A DNA stretch of 16,277 bases from Sulfurospirillum sp. UBA1314 (GTDB taxonomy: Bacteria > Campylobacterota > Campylobacteria > Campylobacterales > Sulfurospirillaceae), in the NCBI GenBank assembly GCA_002307095.1, contig DBTO01000013.1:1-16277 (forward strand), in the 5' to 3' direction. Below, piece by piece: positions 14,389-16,277 of this stretch. The stretch's first letter is position 1. Each line of letters begins with the position of its first letter. The position numbers and the translations under genes were made by a program. The notes under the pieces were generated by a model that saw only the letters and a program-made list of their open reading frames with translations, was not told the DNA's origin and made no database searches.

Positions 14389-15425
14389 GCCACACCAATA
14401 TCCATATCAAACAGGTCTGATATTTCTGAACCAACGGCGGTGGTTGTTGTATAGGTTTGCGCGGCAAATTCATCTAAATTTGCGGCAATGATTTCAAGAT
14501 GGAGTGATCGGTAACGTGCTAAGCGAACACTCGCAAATGGAGTGTAAAAGCCCAATGTGATCATGATAAGCAAAAGATTGGTGATGTAAATCCATAAGAC
14601 ATCACGAACGCGTTGGGTTGAATGAAAACGAACATCTTCTAAATGCAAATGGTTGTAAAAGAGATTGATCGTTTGTGTTTTGATGATAGCAACTGCGATG
14701 GGAATAGTGATATAAAAAGCTAAGAGCCCAAATGAAACCGCTGTAACACCAATCTGCTTTTTTGCTTCAGGTGAAAGAGCAGGATGTGTTAGGATATAGT
14801 AGTAAATTAGTGAGCCCATAATGCCCCAAACCACAGCTAAAAAAGTGAGGGTGAGAAGATAGAGCTTCCAAAAAGGTTTAGATGATCCACTGTAAGAGGT
14901 TGTTACTGTACCATAAGTATAGTGTGTCGCTAAAAATTTGAGTTGTGTGTAGGCAACATAGGGAATGGCAAGCCCAAAGGTGATAACGCTCAAAATGGGC
15001 ATAAAAAGATAAACCGTCGCGGCTTCTCCCACCGTACCCGTAAAATTAAAACGCAATCCCCGATAGGCACTTTGGCGTGCCCCAAAACGAAGTGCCATCA
15101 CGATAATCCACGGTGAAGCGATACCAATGGCTAGGATAATGAGCGCACTCACCAGTGGTGCAAATTTCGATGTTCCCACATAAAGAACCAACAAGATTAC
15201 TGCAATCAATCTTCCTCTTAGAATTTGCATGGGCGTGGCTAAGTACGAAAAAGAGTGGTTATCCAAAAACGTATGCCCGTAAAACCAACGCATGGTGCGC
15301 ACCTTTGCCCAAGCAGAGTAGATACCCAGCGTAATGATGCTCAGCGCAACATTGACGATCCATATGCGAAAATATTCACTTCCGCGTCCTGTAAAATCAA
15401 TAGCGTAATGTTTGATTGAATGCAT
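14385..15425 (-). CDS. DUF898 (YjgN-like) multi-pass membrane protein
   Basis: This 346-residue inner-membrane protein belongs to the DUF898/YjgN group, whose function is unknown. The diagnostic block is near the N-terminus: IDFTGRGSEYFRIWIVN, then TLGIYSAWAKVRTMRWFYG (9-50). Similar blocks recur at about 126-172 (FNFTGTVGEAATVYL ... YVAYTQLKFLATHYTYG) and 266-310 (VRFHSTQRVRDVLWIYITN ... TLGFYTPFASVRLARY), so the protein looks like three divergent copies of one unit. About seven to eight hydrophobic segments are visible. I chose the ATG at 15425, with AAAGGA just upstream, over a start 23 codons earlier that has no site. It is co-translated with the M48 peptidase, which may process membrane substrates with it. 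Confidence 0.88.
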   Translation of the reverse strand: MHSIKHYAIDFTGRGSEYFRIWIVNVALSIITLGIYSAWAKVRTMRWFYGHTFLDNHSFSYLATPMQILRGRLIAVILLVLYVGTSKFAPLVSALIILAIGIASPWIIVMALRFGARQSAYRGLRFNFTGTVGEAATVYLFMPILSVITFGLAIPYVAYTQLKFLATHYTYGTVTTSYSGSSKPFWKLYLLTLTFLAVVWGIMGSLIYYYILTHPALSPEAKKQIGVTAVSFGLLAFYITIPIAVAIIKTQTINLFYNHLHLEDVRFHSTQRVRDVLWIYITNLLLIMITLGFYTPFASVRLARYRSLHLEIIAANLDEFAAQTYTTTTAVGSEISDLFDMDIGVA

Positions 15426-15521
15426 TCTCATCCTTTGTGAAGATAATGTAGAAAAGGCATAGAAGCGATTGTGAGGCAAAAAACGGTGAGGCATTGTTAA
15501 CTGAAAGAGGCATAAAACATC

Positions 15522-15567
15522 ACATCATACTTAAAGATAAATGAATATTATCTTAGAAGCATGATGT
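15522..15567. promoter_or_regulatory. Two-tier dyad upstream of the DUF898 gene
   Basis: AAGATAA (15534-15540) pairs with TTATCTT (15548-15554), and further out ACATCAT (15522-15528) pairs with ATGATGT (15561-15567). The element lies between the hypothetical gene and the DUF898 gene. It could be a weak terminator for the first or an operator/leader for the second. Confidence 0.35.
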
Positions 15568-15600
15568 ATGTGAAAGAAGAAGAGGACATGAGCAAAATCT

Positions 15601-15610
15601 TTACATGTAA
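15601..15610. repeat. TTACATGTAA palindrome, copy 13
   Basis: Exact copy in the extended form CTTTACATGTAAAG, overlapping the last two codons and the stop codon (TAC ATG TAA) of the hypothetical gene. Confidence 0.9.
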
Positions 15611-16122
15611 AGCTCAAAACCCGTTTGTTGATTTAAAATACTTTGAAACAATTTGTGTGCTTCTTGGAGCGCTTTATCGTTTTGGTTTTGCTCTTTTGCC
15701 ATCACCTCATCCATACTTTTAAGCAGTGAATCGTTGATGTAGTTTTGGGTATTGGCATTGGTTGCGGTAGGAAGTGTGGTGTTGATCGCATACGCGGTGT
15801 TGGTTAAGCTTGCAAGGTTGGTGTTACTTGCACTCTCTTGGACGTTTTTAAGGTAGTCGTCCATCATCGGTTGAACCACTTTCATCGCCGCATCAATCTC
15901 TTTTTGATCGTTAGCATCAATGCCATTGCCATCGTAATGAAATTTGTAGCCGTACGCATGGGAAAGAGTATACGTCGTGGTTTGTGACGTATCGGTGTTC
16001 TCTTGTGATACTTCGGCATAGCGTGCATCGTACATACTAAGATTGATCGTATCGCCACTGCTGGTTTGCATGGAAAATCCAAAGCTATTATAACTACCGT
16101 TATTGGCTGCTGTGGTTTGCAT
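15601..16122 (-). CDS. Hypothetical Asn/Thr/Gln-rich protein with EF-hand-like loop
   Basis: This 173-residue protein has no signal peptide or membrane segment. The N-terminal ~60 residues are rich in S, T, N and Q and look extracellular or unstructured. FHYDGNGIDANDQKEID (61-77) resembles a short calcium loop (D64, N66, D69, D72, E75), though spacing departs from a full 12-residue EF hand. The rest is probably helical, with an Asn/Thr-rich linker (about 100-130). It may belong to the small group of proteins with a DGNG-D-x-EI segment seen in flagellated gammaproteobacteria (DUF5610 came to mind), but I cannot confirm this. The ATG at 16122 follows an AAGGGGG site that lies in a hairpin arm. 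The stop codon is part of a TTACATGTAA palindrome. Confidence 0.75.
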   Translation of the reverse strand: MQTTAANNGSYNSFGFSMQTSSGDTINLSMYDARYAEVSQENTDTSQTTTYTLSHAYGYKFHYDGNGIDANDQKEIDAAMKVVQPMMDDYLKNVQESASNTNLASLTNTAYAINTTLPTATNANTQNYINDSLLKSMDEVMAKEQNQNDKALQEAHKLFQSILNQQTGFELYM

Positions 16123-16130
16123 AAGTTGCC

Positions 16131-16150
16131 CCCTTATTTAAACATAAGGG
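16131..16150 (-). promoter_or_regulatory. Hairpin covering the ribosome binding site of the hypothetical gene
   Basis: CCCTTAT and ATAAGGG form a perfect 7-pair stem with a six-base loop. On the minus-strand transcript the 3' arm is ATAAGGG and runs straight into GG, so it contains most of the AAGGGGG ribosome binding site 6-9 bases before the ATG at 16122. This could hide the site and control translation. Confidence 0.45.
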
Positions 16151-16174
16151 AAAATCGGCACAAGGCAAAATTTC

Positions 16175-16277
16175 TTAAATGATAACAGTGCAGTCGAGTC
16201 TGTTTTGAACCGATTCAATTTTTTGGTGCATGCCATCTTCACGGTTGGGTCTTATGTCAAATTTCAAACACGCATAC
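16175..16277 (-). CDS. C-terminal fragment of an unidentified protein, cut by the window edge
   Basis: An open frame enters from the window edge and stops with TAA at 16175, giving 33 residues. They include KFDIRPNREDGMHQ and end in DCTVII. The direction and spacing fit a gene just upstream of the hypothetical gene, and the codon use is like that of neighbouring genes. The fragment is too short to name a family. It could be a chance open frame. Confidence 0.45.
   Translation of the reverse strand, partial: YACLKFDIRPNREDGMHQKIESVQNRLDCTVII

Noticed and set aside
1538..15610. TTACATGTAA as the operator of a single transcription factor regulon.
   Set aside because: Most copies lie inside coding regions of unrelated housekeeping genes rather than in promoters, so a conventional operator role is unlikely for the set as a whole.
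15561..15740. Plus-strand open frame of about 50 codons starting near 15561, with a GAAGAAGAGG stretch upstream of an inner ATG.
   Set aside because: It runs antisense through the 3' end of the hypothetical gene. The translated peptide has no recognisable composition, and the minus-strand frame is the longer and better supported one.

Overview
The window looks like core chromosome of a Campylobacterota (epsilonproteobacterial) bacterium, most likely a Sulfurospirillum-like species. This rests on protein character (short GpsA, 434-residue GlmU, CoaBC, a scattered fliP), moderate AT richness, very tight gene packing, and a gene order glmU-coaBC-(hypothetical)-prepilin peptidase-LptF/G permease-truA next to fliP that I recall from Campylobacter. 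The genus is an inference from recall, not a search. No tRNA, rRNA, CRISPR array, insertion sequence or prophage is visible, and no gene-free stretch exceeds about 180 bases.

Layout. (1) 28-4665, plus strand: gatB, gpsA, a secreted divergent glycoside hydrolase family 3 protein, and a dihydroorotase-like protein that has lost its metal-binding HxH motif. Gaps are 6 bases or genes overlap, so this is one operon. (2) 4666-4831: a dense array of five hairpins between convergent units. (3) 4832-10551, minus strand, transcribed as glmU, coaBC, a hypothetical protein with a possible FliK-like C-terminal domain, prepilin peptidase, LptF/LptG-type permease, truA. Most junctions overlap by 4-11 bases. 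(4) 10666-12208, plus: fliP and a YeaD-like hexose-6-phosphate mutarotase. (5) 12232-13329: a divergent HxlR-type regulator / mdaB quinone reductase pair with overlapping dyads in the shared promoter region. (6) 13378-15425, minus: a DUF898 (YjgN-like) membrane protein and an M48 metalloprotease, overlapping by ATGA. (7) 15601-16277, minus: a hypothetical protein whose ribosome binding site lies in a hairpin arm, and the last 33 codons of an unidentified gene.

The genes are mainly envelope and housekeeping functions: tRNA-dependent amidation (GatB), phospholipid precursor supply (GpsA), UDP-GlcNAc (GlmU), CoA (CoaBC), lipopolysaccharide export (LptF/G-like), flagellar export (FliP), prepilin processing, and membrane quality control (M48).

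The most striking signal is not a gene. The perfect palindrome TTACATGTAA occurs 13 times in 16.3 kb (about one per 1.25 kb). Base composition predicts about 0.03 occurrences. Ten copies lie wholly inside genes, in only two reading frames, encoding LHV or (F/I)TC(K/N). Three lie at the ends of genes, two of them between convergent genes. This resembles a highly iterated palindrome or a genome-wide recognition site (compare HIP1, uptake sequences, matS), and I do not know a description of it for this group.
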